From: Bradyrhizobium sp. ORS 285
GTDB taxonomy: Bacteria; Pseudomonadota; Alphaproteobacteria; Rhizobiales; Xanthobacteraceae
Reading direction: 5' to 3'
Length of the DNA: 64,000 nucleotides
NCBI RefSeq assembly: GCF_900176205.1
Contig: NZ_LT859959.1
Location: forward strand, 3,927,001 to 3,991,000
In this document: positions 17,954 to 27,442 of the stretch, piece after piece
Position numbering within the stretch: position 1 is the first letter of the stretch
Layout: the number at the start of each line of letters is the position of its first letter
Position numbers and translations under genes: made by a program
Notes under the pieces: generated by a model
What the model was told of the DNA's origin: nothing
The model's database searches: none
Seen by the model: the letters and a program-made list of their open reading frames with translations, nothing else

Positions 17954-19117
17954 CTACCACTTGAGCTCAAGCCCGAGCGTGCCCTGGTGCGACTGCAGCA
18001 CCGAGCGGAGTTTGGCGTCGTAGTTGAGGTAGACGCGCGCCGTGCTGTTCAGCGACAACGACAGGGCGGCGCCGGTATCGGCGCCGTAGCGCCCTTCGCC
18101 GAGGCCTTGCAGCGTAATGCTCTGCGCACCAAGGCTGACCGTGATTGCGCCGAGATTCTGCATGAAATTGTCGACGAACTTGCCGTAGGCCGAGACGTCG
18201 AGGATCTTGCCGTCCAGGATGAAGTATCGGCCCACCTCGGCGCCCGCCAGTACGCGGCCGCGCTCCAGCGAGGTGCCGCTGACCGCCAGCGGATCCAGAC
18301 CACCGGCCTCCTGGAACGCCGCGGTCGTGGCGCGCGCATATTCGAAAGCAAGCTTCGGGACCACCCGGCTCTCGCCGGAGCTCCAGTAGTAGTCGAGCTC
18401 GCTGAGTACGCCGGTGATATGGGCGCCGTAGCCCGCGGTGCTAGCCCCCAGGCTGGTCTGGCGTCGCGCATTGATGCCGCCGAAGCCGTGGACGATGGCG
18501 ATGGCCCAGGTCCAGGGACCGTGGTCGACCGAGGCGTTGAAGCCAAACTGGGTGAGGTCCAGCGTGGCGGACTGCAGCGCGAGCGGCACGTCGACGCGGG
18601 TGCGGCTCTGGTCGATCGACAGCCCGGCATTCACGCCGGGAGCCAGACGCATGCCGACACCAGCGACGCCGCCCCAGGTGGTTCTCTTGTCGCCGACGAA
18701 ATCACCTTGCGCGCTCGAGCGCGCGTTGAGGCCATAGGCCTCGCCCCAGGTCCGGAACCTCGGCTGCTCCGCCGCTTCGGACGCACCCCCGCCGCCGGGA
18801 TTGCTGCGCTGCAGCCTGCTGCCTCCGAACGTCGCCTGATTGCCGAGCCGTTCGAGAAAATTCGATCCGAGATCGAGCACTGACCGGCCGGAGGACAGGT
18901 CAGAACTAATCGCGCCCGGAACCGGGCTGGGCGATGGGCTCGGTGTCGGCGTCGGAGTAGGCGTAGGTGTGGGGCTGGCCGCGATACTGGGGAGACTTGC
19001 GGCATGAGCCGAACGCAACGCCGGAACCCCGGCTGCGAGCGCGGCGGCGAACGACACTGCGAGGCATGCGCCGGCCAAGGATCGTTCGCCTCGTCTGACC
19101 TGAGATGGTCCCCGCAT
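17954..19117 (-). CDS. autotransporter-type outer-membrane beta-barrel protein with minimal passenger
   Basis: A 387-residue exported protein. A signal peptide (hydrophobic AGACLAVSFAAALAAGVPAL, cleavage after AHA) is followed by a Thr-Pro/Ser-Pro repeat linker (about residues 48-67) and a short segment. From about residue 120 the sequence has alternating strands typical of an autotransporter beta-domain (TWGEAYGLNARSS, TWGGVAGVGMRLAPG) and ends in the outer-membrane signature LELKW with a terminal aromatic residue. The passenger is almost absent, so this may be a stand-alone barrel or surface anchor. It converges on the LysR gene with a three-base gap. Confidence 0.8.
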   Translation of the reverse strand: MRGPSQVRRGERSLAGACLAVSFAAALAAGVPALRSAHAASLPSIAASPTPTPTPTPTPSPSPSPVPGAISSDLSSGRSVLDLGSNFLERLGNQATFGGSRLQRSNPGGGGASEAAEQPRFRTWGEAYGLNARSSAQGDFVGDKRTTWGGVAGVGMRLAPGVNAGLSIDQSRTRVDVPLALQSATLDLTQFGFNASVDHGPWTWAIAIVHGFGGINARRQTSLGASTAGYGAHITGVLSELDYYWSSGESRVVPKLAFEYARATTAAFQEAGGLDPLAVSGTSLERGRVLAGAEVGRYFILDGKILDVSAYGKFVDNFMQNLGAITVSLGAQSITLQGLGEGRYGADTGAALSLSLNSTARVYLNYDAKLRSVLQSHQGTLGLELKW

Positions 19118-19468
19118 CGCCGTCCCGTCGCGCGCTCAAATTGCTTAAAAATTCCCTGGCAGGATTTGCCCGCAGTCCCAGCGGCGGTCAATCACGATCA
19201 CCGCCTTCGGACCTGCCCTCAGCAGGATAGTGGTTCCCGCGCCACAACGCCTCTGCACGGCAGGCGCGACTCCGCGACGCGTTCTCATCTGCCCGGCAAA
19301 CTTGCTATCGCCGAAAAATCGTGTTGCAATCCCGACAACAATCGGATCTGGCCGTTCGACTGTGCGTTTCGTTACACCTGAAATTCAGCAGACTTCGGAG
19401 AGCCCGCTTGTGGCGTGGCACGCGAGAGCGTGACCGCGTCTTTTTTTCGTCTAGACGAGGAGACAGCG
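19118..19468. other. intergenic region before cspA
   Basis: A 351-bp gap between the divergent autotransporter-like gene and the cold-shock gene. It must hold both promoters and a long 5' leader for the cold-shock mRNA. Frames in it are unconvincing. The AT-richer stretch around 19310-19450, ending in a TTTTTTT run at 19441-19447, is the probable leader. Confidence 0.5.
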
Positions 19469-19678
19469 ATGCCGACCCACAAAGGCAGCGTGAAATGGTT
19501 CAACCCGACCAAGGGGTATGGCTTCATCAAACCGACCGGTGGAGACAAGGACGTGTTCGTCCACATCTCGGCCGTCGAGCGTGCCGGACTGACCACGCTC
19601 AATGAGAACCAGGCGATCGAGTATGATCTGGTCGAGAGCCGCGGCAAGACATCGGCGGAGAACTTGAAGCTCTCTTGA
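19469..19678 (+). CDS. cold-shock protein (CspA family)
   Basis: A 69-residue cold-shock domain protein, a single-stranded RNA/DNA-binding chaperone. RNP1 is KGYGFIKP and RNP2 VFVHI, with the opening GSVKWFNPTKG. It starts at ATG 19469, preceded by AGGAG (19458-19462), six bases away; an in-frame start at 19415 would add non-family residues. A long leader upstream and an intrinsic terminator at 19780-19804 make it a monocistronic unit. Alphaproteobacteria carry several csp paralogues, so I give no symbol. Confidence 0.95.
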   Translation: MPTHKGSVKWFNPTKGYGFIKPTGGDKDVFVHISAVERAGLTTLNENQAIEYDLVESRGKTSAENLKLS

Positions 19679-19779
19679 GTTGCTGCGGGGCTCGGCGTGC
19701 TGACTGCGCCGGTCTCTATCAACAAACTTCGCGCAACACCAACGCGCGCGAATGACCAGACTTCGTCAGCCCTTGATGC

Positions 19780-19804
19780 CCCCGGCCTTGCCGGGGATTT
19801 TTTT
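19780..19804 (+). terminator. intrinsic terminator downstream of the cold-shock gene
   Basis: A perfect stem CCCCGGC (19780-19786) and GCCGGGG (19790-19796) with a CTT loop, followed by ATTTTTTT. It lies about 100 bp after the cold-shock stop codon. Confidence 0.9.
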
Positions 19805-19847
19805 GTCCATCGCGACCTCAGCGATGACGATGCACGACTGTATCTGC

Positions 19848-20067
19848 GGAGAGATACCCCTCACCCGAGCGAGCCCGCGGATCGGCCGTCGATGCCCTCT
19901 CCCACAAGGGGCGAGGGCACTGCATCGAGCAGTCTCGTCGCTGCAACAAGCCGTGCTTCAAGCTCGATATTAGAGCCAACGCGGTGATTATGAATGCGCC
20001 CTCGCTCCTTGTGGGAGAGGGCTAGACGGTGGCAGCGTCACACTCTTTCGGGTGAGGGGTTCTCTCC
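19848..20067. repeat. palindromic element with two nested inverted pairs
   Basis: The outer arms (19848-19868 and 20048-20067) match except for one missing base. The inner arms (19894-19918 and 19998-20022, built around CCCTCTCCCACAAGGG) match except for one base. The motifs CCCTCACCCG and CCTCTCCCACAAGGGG are widespread in alphaproteobacterial intergenic DNA. The element is about 220 bp long, with MITE-like proportions and no coding capacity. Confidence 0.8.
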
Positions 20068-20122
20068 GCGCGCGCCCTGCCTCAGCCAGATCTCGATATT
20101 AGCAAATAGAGTCTAACCCCAA

Positions 20123-20776
20123 CTACGAAACTAGCGGCCAGATCATCACCTGATCCGCCTGCTCCGTCGCCGAGGTCCGGCAGAGATCGCCTTCCAGCCG
20201 GACCAGATCCTTCGCAAGCAGCTTCAGCGCTTCGGGATAGATCCGATGCTCGACGCCAAGGATGCGCTCCGACAGCGTGTCGGCCGTGTCGTCATCCCGC
20301 ACCACGACCGCTCCCTGCATCACGATCGGGCCGGCGTCGGTCTCCGGAATGACGAAATGCACGGTCGCGCCGGACAGCTTGACGCCGGCGCGCAGCGCCT
20401 GGCCGTGCGGATCGAGTCCGGGGAAGGACGGCAGCAGCGAAGGGTGGATGTTCAGCATCCGGCCATACCAGCGCTGCACGAACCCGGCGGTGAACAGCCG
20501 CATGAAGCCGGCGAGGCAGATGATCTCGATGCCGCGCGCATCCAGCGCCGCCTGCAGCTTGGCCTCAAAACCGGCGCGATCCTTGCCGAACGGCTTGCTC
20601 TCGATCACCTCGACGGCGATCCCGCTCTCCGCCGCCTTTTGCAGGCCGGCGGCATCGGCACGGTTGGAGATCACGACGGCGATCTCGGCCGGGAAATCCG
20701 GCTGCGCCGCCGCGCGGATCAAGGCGGCCATGTTGGAGCCGCGACCGGAAATCAGGATGGCGACGCGGCGCTTCAT
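20123..20776 (-). CDS. purN: phosphoribosylglycinamide formyltransferase
   Basis: A 217-residue GAR transformylase (step 3 of purine synthesis), using 10-formyl-THF to formylate GAR. Family signatures are LISGRGSNMAALI at the N-terminus, the LAGFMRLF loop, NIHPSLLPSFPGLDPHGQAL with the catalytic Asn/His region, and GATVHFVIPETDAGPIV with the conserved Asp. The start is ATG 20776; the longer open frame upstream is a shadow of purM. It follows purM with a 14-bp gap on the same strand, forming a purM-purN operon. Confidence 0.96.
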   Translation of the reverse strand: MKRRVAILISGRGSNMAALIRAAAQPDFPAEIAVVISNRADAAGLQKAAESGIAVEVIESKPFGKDRAGFEAKLQAALDARGIEIICLAGFMRLFTAGFVQRWYGRMLNIHPSLLPSFPGLDPHGQALRAGVKLSGATVHFVIPETDAGPIVMQGAVVVRDDDTADTLSERILGVEHRIYPEALKLLAKDLVRLEGDLCRTSATEQADQVMIWPLVS

Positions 20777-20790
20777 CGTAACGGCTCGTC

Positions 20791-21864
20791 TCACAGCGCC
20801 AGATCGAGCGCGCCGGTGTAGATCACGCGCTCCTCGCCTTCGGCCGCCACGACCTCGCCAAGCCTGGCGACGTGCTCGCCATTGGCGCTGAACACCTCGG
20901 TGACGGCATCGACCGCCTCGGCCTTGACGATCACGATCATGCCGATCCCGCAGTTGAAGGTGCGCAGCAGCTCGCGCTCGGCGATGCCGCCCTGCCCGGC
21001 CAGCCATTTGAACACCGGCAGCACCGGCAAATGCGTCAGGTCGATCGAGACGCCGAGATGCTTCGGCAGCACGCGTGGGATGTTGTCGGTGAAGCCGCCC
21101 CCGGTGATGTGCGCCAGCCCCTTCACGGCGCCGGTCTCGCGGATCGCGCGCAGGCAGGACTTCACATAGAGCCGGGTCGGCGTCAGCAGCGCGGCGCCGA
21201 GGGTCAGGACCGGCGCGAACGGCGCCGGCGCGTCGAAGCCGAGGCCCGATTGGGCGACGATCTTGCGCACCAGCGAATAGCCGTTGGAATGAACGCCCGA
21301 AGAGGCCAGGCCGAGCACGACGTCACCGGCCGCAATGTCCGGCGACGGCAGCAGCGTGCCGCGCTCGGCCGCGCCGACCGCAAAGCCGCCGAGATCGTAA
21401 TCGCCGTCCTTGTAGAGGCCCGGCATTTCAGCCGTCTCGCCGCCGATCAGCGCGCAGCCGGACTCCCGGCAGCCTTCGGCAATGCCGGCGACGATCGAGG
21501 CGGTCGCCTCGGGATCGAGCTTGCCGCAGGCGAAGTAGTCGAGAAAGAACAGCGGCTCGGCGCCCTGCACCACGAGATCGTTGACCGACATCGCCACCAG
21601 GTCGATGCCGATGCCGCCATGCAGCCCGGTCTCGATCGCGATCTTGACCTTGGTGCCGACGCCATCGGTCGCGGCCACCAGGACCGGGTCCTTGAAGCCA
21701 GCGGCCTTGAGGTCGAACAGGCCGCCAAAACCGCCGATCTCGGCGTCCGCCCCGGGGCGCGCGGTGGCACGCACCATCGGCTTGATCAGATCCACCAGCC
21801 GATTGCCGGCATCGATATCGACGCCCGAATCTGCATAAGTGAGCCCGTTCTTGCGCTCGGTCAT
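20791..21864 (-). CDS. purM: phosphoribosylformylglycinamidine cyclo-ligase (AIR synthetase)
   Basis: A 357-residue enzyme converting FGAM and ATP to AIR (step 5 of purine synthesis). It starts [21 protein letters not shown], the usual bacterial beginning, and shows [59 protein letters not shown] and [16 protein letters not shown]. The length is normal. It is divergent from the phosphatidyltransferase and hdaA genes; this arrangement around hdaA and ppk is common in Rhizobiales. Confidence 0.97.
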   Translation of the reverse strand: MTERKNGLTYADSGVDIDAGNRLVDLIKPMVRATARPGADAEIGGFGGLFDLKAAGFKDPVLVAATDGVGTKVKIAIETGLHGGIGIDLVAMSVNDLVVQGAEPLFFLDYFACGKLDPEATASIVAGIAEGCRESGCALIGGETAEMPGLYKDGDYDLGGFAVGAAERGTLLPSPDIAAGDVVLGLASSGVHSNGYSLVRKIVAQSGLGFDAPAPFAPVLTLGAALLTPTRLYVKSCLRAIRETGAVKGLAHITGGGFTDNIPRVLPKHLGVSIDLTHLPVLPVFKWLAGQGGIAERELLRTFNCGIGMIVIVKAEAVDAVTEVFSANGEHVARLGEVVAAEGEERVIYTGALDLAL

Positions 21865-22021
21865 GGTCAAAACCCCTAATTTGGCCGCTGGTTACGTCGG
21901 ATTCCGGCCGCGCGCAATGGCTCGCAAGGGAGCCGTCCCCATCCTATCTAAGAACCGGACCGGTTCGCCACGCTTCGGAATCGGGTTGTCTATTGATCGA
22001 GTTGTCGTCGGGACCAGCTGC

Positions 22022-22576
22022 GTGACCATTCCCCACTCTATCCCCAACCTGATTACGCTGGGCCGAATCCTGCTGGTTCCGATCGTGGTCTGGGCCATCG
22101 CCGCCGGCGAGATGGAGATCGCGTTCATCGTGTTCGTCATTGCCGGCGTCAGCGATGCGGTCGATGGCTTTCTGGCCCGCCGCTTCAACCTCCGCTCCGA
22201 GCTTGGCGCCCTGCTCGACCCGCTCGCCGACAAGGCGCTGCTGGTGTCGATCTTCGTCACGCTCGGCATCTGGGGGGCCATCCCGCGCTGGATCGTCATC
22301 CTGGTGGTCTCGCGCGACATCATGATCGTGGCTGCCGTAATCGTCTCCTGGCTGTTCGACCGCCCGGTCGCAATGAAGCCATTGATGGTGTCGAAGCTGA
22401 ACACCGGGGCGCAGGTAGGATTCGCCGCGCTCGTGCTGGCATCGCTCAGCTTCGGCTTCGAGCCCAAGCCTTATGACAGCGTGCTGATGGTGCTGGTGAC
22501 GGCCTTTACCCTCGTGTCTGTCGGGCTTTACCTGGTGGACTGGGTGCGCCACATGAACACCATCGAGGTGCGGTGA
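22022..22576 (+). CDS. CDP-alcohol phosphatidyltransferase (PgsA-like)
   Basis: A protein of about 184 residues with several membrane helices. The CDP-alcohol phosphotransferase signature D-x2-D-G-x2-A-R-x8-G-x3-D-x3-D is seen as DAVDGFLARRFNLRSELGALLDPLAD. NLITLGRILLVPIVVW at the start and the small size fit the phosphatidylglycerophosphate-synthase-like (PgsA) or cardiolipin-synthase-like group; the exact product is inferred. I chose GTG 22022 because the family begins just before IPNLITLGR; the open frame runs further upstream into the purM promoter. Its stop overlaps the start of the next gene (GTGA). Confidence 0.85.
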   Translation: MTIPHSIPNLITLGRILLVPIVVWAIAAGEMEIAFIVFVIAGVSDAVDGFLARRFNLRSELGALLDPLADKALLVSIFVTLGIWGAIPRWIVILVVSRDIMIVAAVIVSWLFDRPVAMKPLMVSKLNTGAQVGFAALVLASLSFGFEPKPYDSVLMVLVTAFTLVSVGLYLVDWVRHMNTIEVR

Positions 22577-23310
22577 GCCGGCTCGCGCGCCCTCTCATCC
22601 ACGCCGACGACACTGTACGGAGCACGTCACCCTTGGCCGGCCATATTCCCCCCCGTCAACTGGCCCTCGCGCTGCCGCATGCGGAGAGCCTGACGCGGGA
22701 CAATTTTCTCGAAGGCCCCGGCAACGCCGCCGGGCTCGCGCTGGTGGATGCCTGGCCGGAATGGCCGGCGCGGACGATGTTCCTGGTCGGCCCGGACGGC
22801 TCGGGCAAGAGCCACCTCGCGGCGATCTGGGCCGAGCAGTCCGGCGCCCGCTCGCTGTCGGCCCATGCATTGGAGGCGAGCGCCGTCCCGGGGGCCCTTG
22901 CCACCGGAGCGCTGGTGCTGGAGGACCTGACGACCGCCGATCTCGACGAGCGCGCCCTGTTTCACCTGCTCAACCTGGCCCGCCAGGACGAGGCCTTCGT
23001 GCTGATCACGGCGCGCGAGGCGCCGGCAAGCCTGCCGATCGCGCTGGCCGACCTCCGGTCGCGGCTGCGCGCCGTTCCGGTGGTCACGCTGCTGCCGCCC
23101 GACGACCAGCTGTTCCGCGCGCTGATCGTCAAGCTGGCCGCGGACCGGCAGCTGGCGATCGATGAGACGGTCGTCAGCTACCTCGCCAGCCGCATCGAAC
23201 GGTCCTACGCGGCGGCCCGTCAGACCATTGCCCTGCTCGACCAGGAGTCGCTGCGGCTGGGACGTCCGGTCACGCGGGCGCTGGCGGCGGATCTGCTCCG
23301 CAGCGTGTGA
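22573..23310 (+). CDS. hdaA: DnaA-homologue regulator of replication initiation (HdaA/Hda-like)
   Basis: A 245-residue protein with the AAA+ part of DnaA but no DNA-binding domain IV. It has a Walker A of GPDGSGKSHLA (about residues 72-82) and a sensor/lid region ending the protein. Near the N-terminus RQLALALPH fits the QL-x-L-x-LP clamp-binding motif that lets Hda proteins dock on the DNA-loaded sliding clamp and stimulate ATP hydrolysis by DnaA. It starts at GTG 22573, overlapping the stop of the preceding gene. Its place next to purM and ppk matches Caulobacter and rhizobial hdaA loci. Confidence 0.88.
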   Translation: MSRLARPLIHADDTVRSTSPLAGHIPPRQLALALPHAESLTRDNFLEGPGNAAGLALVDAWPEWPARTMFLVGPDGSGKSHLAAIWAEQSGARSLSAHALEASAVPGALATGALVLEDLTTADLDERALFHLLNLARQDEAFVLITAREAPASLPIALADLRSRLRAVPVVTLLPPDDQLFRALIVKLAADRQLAIDETVVSYLASRIERSYAAARQTIALLDQESLRLGRPVTRALAADLLRSV

Positions 23311-23452
23311 CCGCCGGCCATCTTGACGGCGGCCGTGGGCGGAACCTCAATGGTGCCAGCAACGTCATCCCTCTGTCATACGGGTTGCGCTACTGGTTCT
23401 CGCTCTTGCGCAAAGTGATTTGGCGCCTCCACCGAATTTGGATCGATTTCTG

Positions 23453-25648
23453 ATGGACACCGAGCAAGTGACTGAGATTGCAGCGCAAGAGCCGGTTGCG
23501 GCCGCCAAGCTGGAGATCGCCTCCAGCCCCGAGCGTTTCATCAACCGGGAACTGTCCTGGCTGCATTTCAACCGCCGCGTGCTCGAGGAATCGGTCAATC
23601 CGCGCCATCCGGCGCTGGAGCGTGTCCGCTTTCTCTCGATTTCGGCCAACAACCTTGATGAATTCTTCATGGTCCGCGTCGCCGGTATCCGCGCCCAGGT
23701 GCGCGAGGGCATCACGGAGCGCAGCCCTGACGGCCTGACGCCGCTGGAACAGCTCAAGGTCATCAACGAAAGCGTGTCGCAGCTGGCGATCGACCAGCAG
23801 GCGATCTGGCGCGACCTGCGCAAGTTCCTCGCCGAGCTCGGCGTCGTGCTGGTCGACGGCCAGGACGTCACCAAATCCGAGCGCGCCTGGATCGAGGACC
23901 ATTTCCTCGCCAGCATCTTCCCGCTGCTGACGCCGCTGGCAATCGACCCCGCGCATCCGTTCCCGTTCATCCCGAGCCTCGGCTTTACCGTCGCGCTGCA
24001 GCTGATCCGCACGGCCGACGGCAAACCGATGAACGCGCTGATCCGCATGCCCGGCAAGATCGACCGCTTCATCCGCTTCCCCGGCGCCAAGGACGGCGTG
24101 ATCCGGCTGATCACGCTGGAACAGGCGACCAGCCTGTTCATCGGCCGTCTCTTTCCCGGCTACACCGTGAAGGGCCAGGGCGCCTTCCGCATCATCCGCG
24201 ACAGCGAGATCGAGATCGAGGAAGAGGCCGAGGATCTGGTGCGGCTGTTCGAGACCGCGCTGAAGCGCCGCCGCCGCGGCTCGGTGATCCGGCTCGAGAT
24301 CGAGGCCAACATGCCGGAGGAGCTGCGCTTGTTCGTGCAGGACGCGCTGGCGACCACCGATGACGAAGTGTTCGTTGTCGACGGCGTGCTGGCGATGAAC
24401 GAGCTGTCGCAGCTGACCCGCGTCGACCGGCCCGACCTCGAATTCGCACCCTACGTGCCGCGCCATCCCGAGCGCGTGCGCGACCACGGCGGCGATATTT
24501 TCGCTGCGATCCGTCAGAAGGACCTGATCGTCCATCACCCCTACGAGTCGTTCGATGTCGTCGTGCAGTTCCTGCAGCAGGCGGCGCGCGATCCGGATGT
24601 GGTTGCGATCAAGCAGACGCTGTATCGCACCTCCAACAACTCGCCGATCGTGCGTACGCTGGTAGAAGCCGCCGAGGCCGGCAAGTCGGTCACCGCGCTG
24701 GTCGAGCTCAAGGCGCGGTTCGACGAGGAAGCCAACATCCGCTGGGCGCGTGATCTCGAGCGCGCCGGCGTGCAGGTGGTCTACGGCTTCCTGCAGCTCA
24801 AGACGCATGCGAAATTGTCGATGGTCGTGCGCCGCGAGGGCGGCGGGCTCACCACCTATGTCCACACCGGCACCGGCAACTATCATCCGGTGACGGCGCG
24901 CATCTACACCGACTTGTCCTACTTCACCTCGGACCCGGTGATCGGCCGCGACGTCACGCGCGTGTTCAACTACATCACCGGCTATGCCGAGCCGATCGAC
25001 ATCGAAAAGATGGCGGTGTCGCCGCTCACGCTTCGCAAGCGCATGATCGAGCACATCCATGGCGAGACCAGCTTCGCTCGCCAGGGCAAGCCGGCCGTGA
25101 TCTGGATGAAGATGAACTCGCTGGTCGATCCCGATATCATCGACGCGCTGTACGAGGCCTCGCAGGCCGGCGTGTCGATCGAGCTGATCGTGCGAGGCAT
25201 CTGCTGCCTGCGCCCAGGCGTTCCCGGCCTGTCCGACAACATCCGCGTCAAATCGGTGATCGGGCGTTTCCTCGAACATGGCCGCATCTACTGTTTCGGG
25301 ATGGGCCAGGGCCTGCCGAGCGCCAAGGCGGCCGTTTACATCTCCTCGGCCGACATGATGCCGCGCAATCTCGACCGCCGCGTCGAGGTGCTGTGCCCGC
25401 TGCAGAACCCGACCGTGCACCAGCAGGTGCTGGAGCAGATCATGGTCGCGAACCTCAAGGACACCGAGCAGAGCTGGCAATTGTTGCCGGACGGGTCGTC
25501 AACGCGTATGAAGGCCGCGAAGGGCGAGGAGCCGTTCAACCTGCACAATTACTTCATGACGAATCCGAGTCTGTCCGGCCGTGGAAAGTCGCTCAAGGAA
25601 TCCTCACCGCGCCGGCTCACCCGCCGGAATGAACGCCATCAGTCCTAG
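23453..25648 (+). CDS. ppk: polyphosphate kinase 1
   Basis: A 731-residue PPK1 that makes polyphosphate from ATP reversibly. It has the N-terminal helical domain ([19 protein letters not shown]), the head domain and two phospholipase-D-like C-terminal domains: [14 protein letters not shown] holds the His that becomes phosphorylated, and the [20 protein letters not shown] segment follows. I start at ATG 23453; an in-frame TTG at 23420 would add eleven residues. It is followed 27 bp later by ppx, so synthesis and breakdown of polyphosphate are encoded together. Confidence 0.97.
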   Translation: MDTEQVTEIAAQEPVAAAKLEIASSPERFINRELSWLHFNRRVLEESVNPRHPALERVRFLSISANNLDEFFMVRVAGIRAQVREGITERSPDGLTPLEQLKVINESVSQLAIDQQAIWRDLRKFLAELGVVLVDGQDVTKSERAWIEDHFLASIFPLLTPLAIDPAHPFPFIPSLGFTVALQLIRTADGKPMNALIRMPGKIDRFIRFPGAKDGVIRLITLEQATSLFIGRLFPGYTVKGQGAFRIIRDSEIEIEEEAEDLVRLFETALKRRRRGSVIRLEIEANMPEELRLFVQDALATTDDEVFVVDGVLAMNELSQLTRVDRPDLEFAPYVPRHPERVRDHGGDIFAAIRQKDLIVHHPYESFDVVVQFLQQAARDPDVVAIKQTLYRTSNNSPIVRTLVEAAEAGKSVTALVELKARFDEEANIRWARDLERAGVQVVYGFLQLKTHAKLSMVVRREGGGLTTYVHTGTGNYHPVTARIYTDLSYFTSDPVIGRDVTRVFNYITGYAEPIDIEKMAVSPLTLRKRMIEHIHGETSFARQGKPAVIWMKMNSLVDPDIIDALYEASQAGVSIELIVRGICCLRPGVPGLSDNIRVKSVIGRFLEHGRIYCFGMGQGLPSAKAAVYISSADMMPRNLDRRVEVLCPLQNPTVHQQVLEQIMVANLKDTEQSWQLLPDGSSTRMKAAKGEEPFNLHNYFMTNPSLSGRGKSLKESSPRRLTRRNERHQS

Positions 25649-25675
25649 CGACCTGCTTATCAAGGGAATGCCGCG

Positions 25676-27175
25676 GTGAAACGGCCCACGACCAGGGCCG
25701 GCAGCGTCGGTGTCATCGACATCGGCTCCAACTCGGTCCGCCTCGTCGTCTATCAGGCGATGGAGCGCAGCCTCGTCACCGTTTTCAACGAGAAGGCGCT
25801 GTGCGGGCTCGGCCGCGAGGTGCAGACCACCGGTCTGCTCGCTACTGATGCCGTCGACAAGGCGCTGACCGCGCTGAAGCGGTTCCGTGCGCTGTGCAAG
25901 GTGCAGAAGGTCGGCGAAGTCCATGCGATCGCCACCGCCGCCTGCCGCGACGCCTCGAACGGGCCCGACTTCATCGCCAAGGCCGAGAAGATCTGCGGCG
26001 TGCCGATCCAGATCCTCACCGGACCCGAGGAGGCGCGCTATTCGGCGCTCGGCGTCATCTCCGGCATCCACAAGCCCGACGGCATCGTCGGCGATCTCGG
26101 CGGCGGCTCGCTGGAGCTGATCGACGTGCGCGGCCATCAGGTGCGCAGCGGCATCACCCTTCCACTCGGCAGCCTGGCGCTGCAGGACCTCGCGGAGAAG
26201 TCGCTGAAGAAGGCGCAGCGGATCGCCAGCGAGGCGCTGACCGACCTGCCGCAACTCCTGGCTGGCGAGGGCCGCACCTTCTACGCAGTCGGCGGCACCT
26301 GGCGCGCGCTGGCGCGAATCCACATCATCCAGAGCGGCTATCCGCTCGGCGTCATGCACGGCTATGCGATTCCAGCCGCGGAGGCGCTCGCCTTCGTCCG
26401 CCGGCTGCGCCGGCTGGTCGCCGCCGACATGCTGGCGGACATCGAGGCCATCGCCGAGGCGCGTCGCCCGCTGCTCGCCTATGCCGCGCTCGTGCTCGAA
26501 TACGTCATCCGCGTCGCCAAGCCGACCAACGTGGTGTTCTCCACCTTCGGCGTACGCGAGGGCCTGCTCTACTCCAAGCTGCCCGATGCCGAGCGCGCCA
26601 AGGACGGCCTGCTCTGCGCGGCGCAAGGGTTGAACGAGCTGCTGTCGCGCTCGGAGCAGCACGCGCGCGAGCTGATCGACTGGACCGACCGGCTGTTTCG
26701 CGTCGTCCACATCCGCGAGACCGAGGACGAGCGCAGGCTACGCCACGCCGCTTGCCTGATGTCCGACATCGGCTGGCGGATGCATCCCGATCATCGCGGC
26801 GAGCAGACCTACGGCATCATCCTCAACGGCAATTTCGGCTCGATCAGCCATGAGGGTCGCATCTTCGCCGCGCTGTCGGTGTTCTTCCGCTACGAGGGGC
26901 AGCGCGACGAGGCGGCAGCCCCTGCCCTCACCCAGCAGCTGAGCCCGGCCCAGATCGATCGCGCGCGACTGCTCGGCACCGCTTTCCGTGTCGCGCATCT
27001 GATCTCAGCGGCGCGGCCGGGCGTGCTGCCCGCCACGCATTTCCGCACCCAGGACCGCAAGCTGATGCTGGTGTTCGAGCATCATCTGGTCGACCTCGTC
27101 GCCGACCGCGTCGGCGGCCGCTTCAAGCAGCTGGCGCGGCTCGTCGGCCGTTCCGGCTCGGTGGTGCTGAGCTAG
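25676..27175 (+). CDS. ppx: exopolyphosphatase (Ppx/GppA family)
   Basis: A 499-residue sugar-kinase-fold phosphatase with the phosphate-1 loop VIDIGSNSVRLVVY near the N-terminus, TAACRDASNG and the second phosphate loop GDLGGGSLELI. The C-terminal half carries an HD-like helical region (RHAACLMSDIGWRMHPDHRG), as in rhizobial and Pseudomonas Ppx. It starts at GTG 25676 with an AAGGGA about ten bases upstream. It follows ppk directly, probably in one transcript. It removes terminal phosphates from polyphosphate and may also act on (p)ppGpp. Confidence 0.95.
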   Translation: MKRPTTRAGSVGVIDIGSNSVRLVVYQAMERSLVTVFNEKALCGLGREVQTTGLLATDAVDKALTALKRFRALCKVQKVGEVHAIATAACRDASNGPDFIAKAEKICGVPIQILTGPEEARYSALGVISGIHKPDGIVGDLGGGSLELIDVRGHQVRSGITLPLGSLALQDLAEKSLKKAQRIASEALTDLPQLLAGEGRTFYAVGGTWRALARIHIIQSGYPLGVMHGYAIPAAEALAFVRRLRRLVAADMLADIEAIAEARRPLLAYAALVLEYVIRVAKPTNVVFSTFGVREGLLYSKLPDAERAKDGLLCAAQGLNELLSRSEQHARELIDWTDRLFRVVHIRETEDERRLRHAACLMSDIGWRMHPDHRGEQTYGIILNGNFGSISHEGRIFAALSVFFRYEGQRDEAAAPALTQQLSPAQIDRARLLGTAFRVAHLISAARPGVLPATHFRTQDRKLMLVFEHHLVDLVADRVGGRFKQLARLVGRSGSVVLS

Positions 27176-27442
27176 CTCGTGTTGCCGCCGCGATCCCCTC
27201 CACGATCCACTGTTTGCAAGGGCTAGCGTCTCCACAGCGTCTGATATAGTTTCGAGTTGTCGCGAAAAACGATGGCCTGATCCGAACCAGCGAGTTCGAA
27301 CGGCTGTCGAGCACACGCCCAACCATGCGCATGGCGCGGTTCGGCCAGCGTCTCCCAAGCAACACCCGGCCGTGTGTCGGGGCAATCTCAGTCGTTTGGC
27401 GCCTTCGGGGCGCTGCGCGTCTGCGACAACAGGAGCGCAACA

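Noticed and set aside
18907..18975. Repetitive stretch resembling short tandem repeats or a CRISPR start
   Set aside because: It encodes the Thr-Pro/Ser-Pro linker of the autotransporter-like protein; there are no spaced repeats of CRISPR type anywhere in the window.
23390..25480. 696-residue minus-strand frame opposite ppk
   Set aside because: A shadow of ppk, which is unmistakable on the plus strand.
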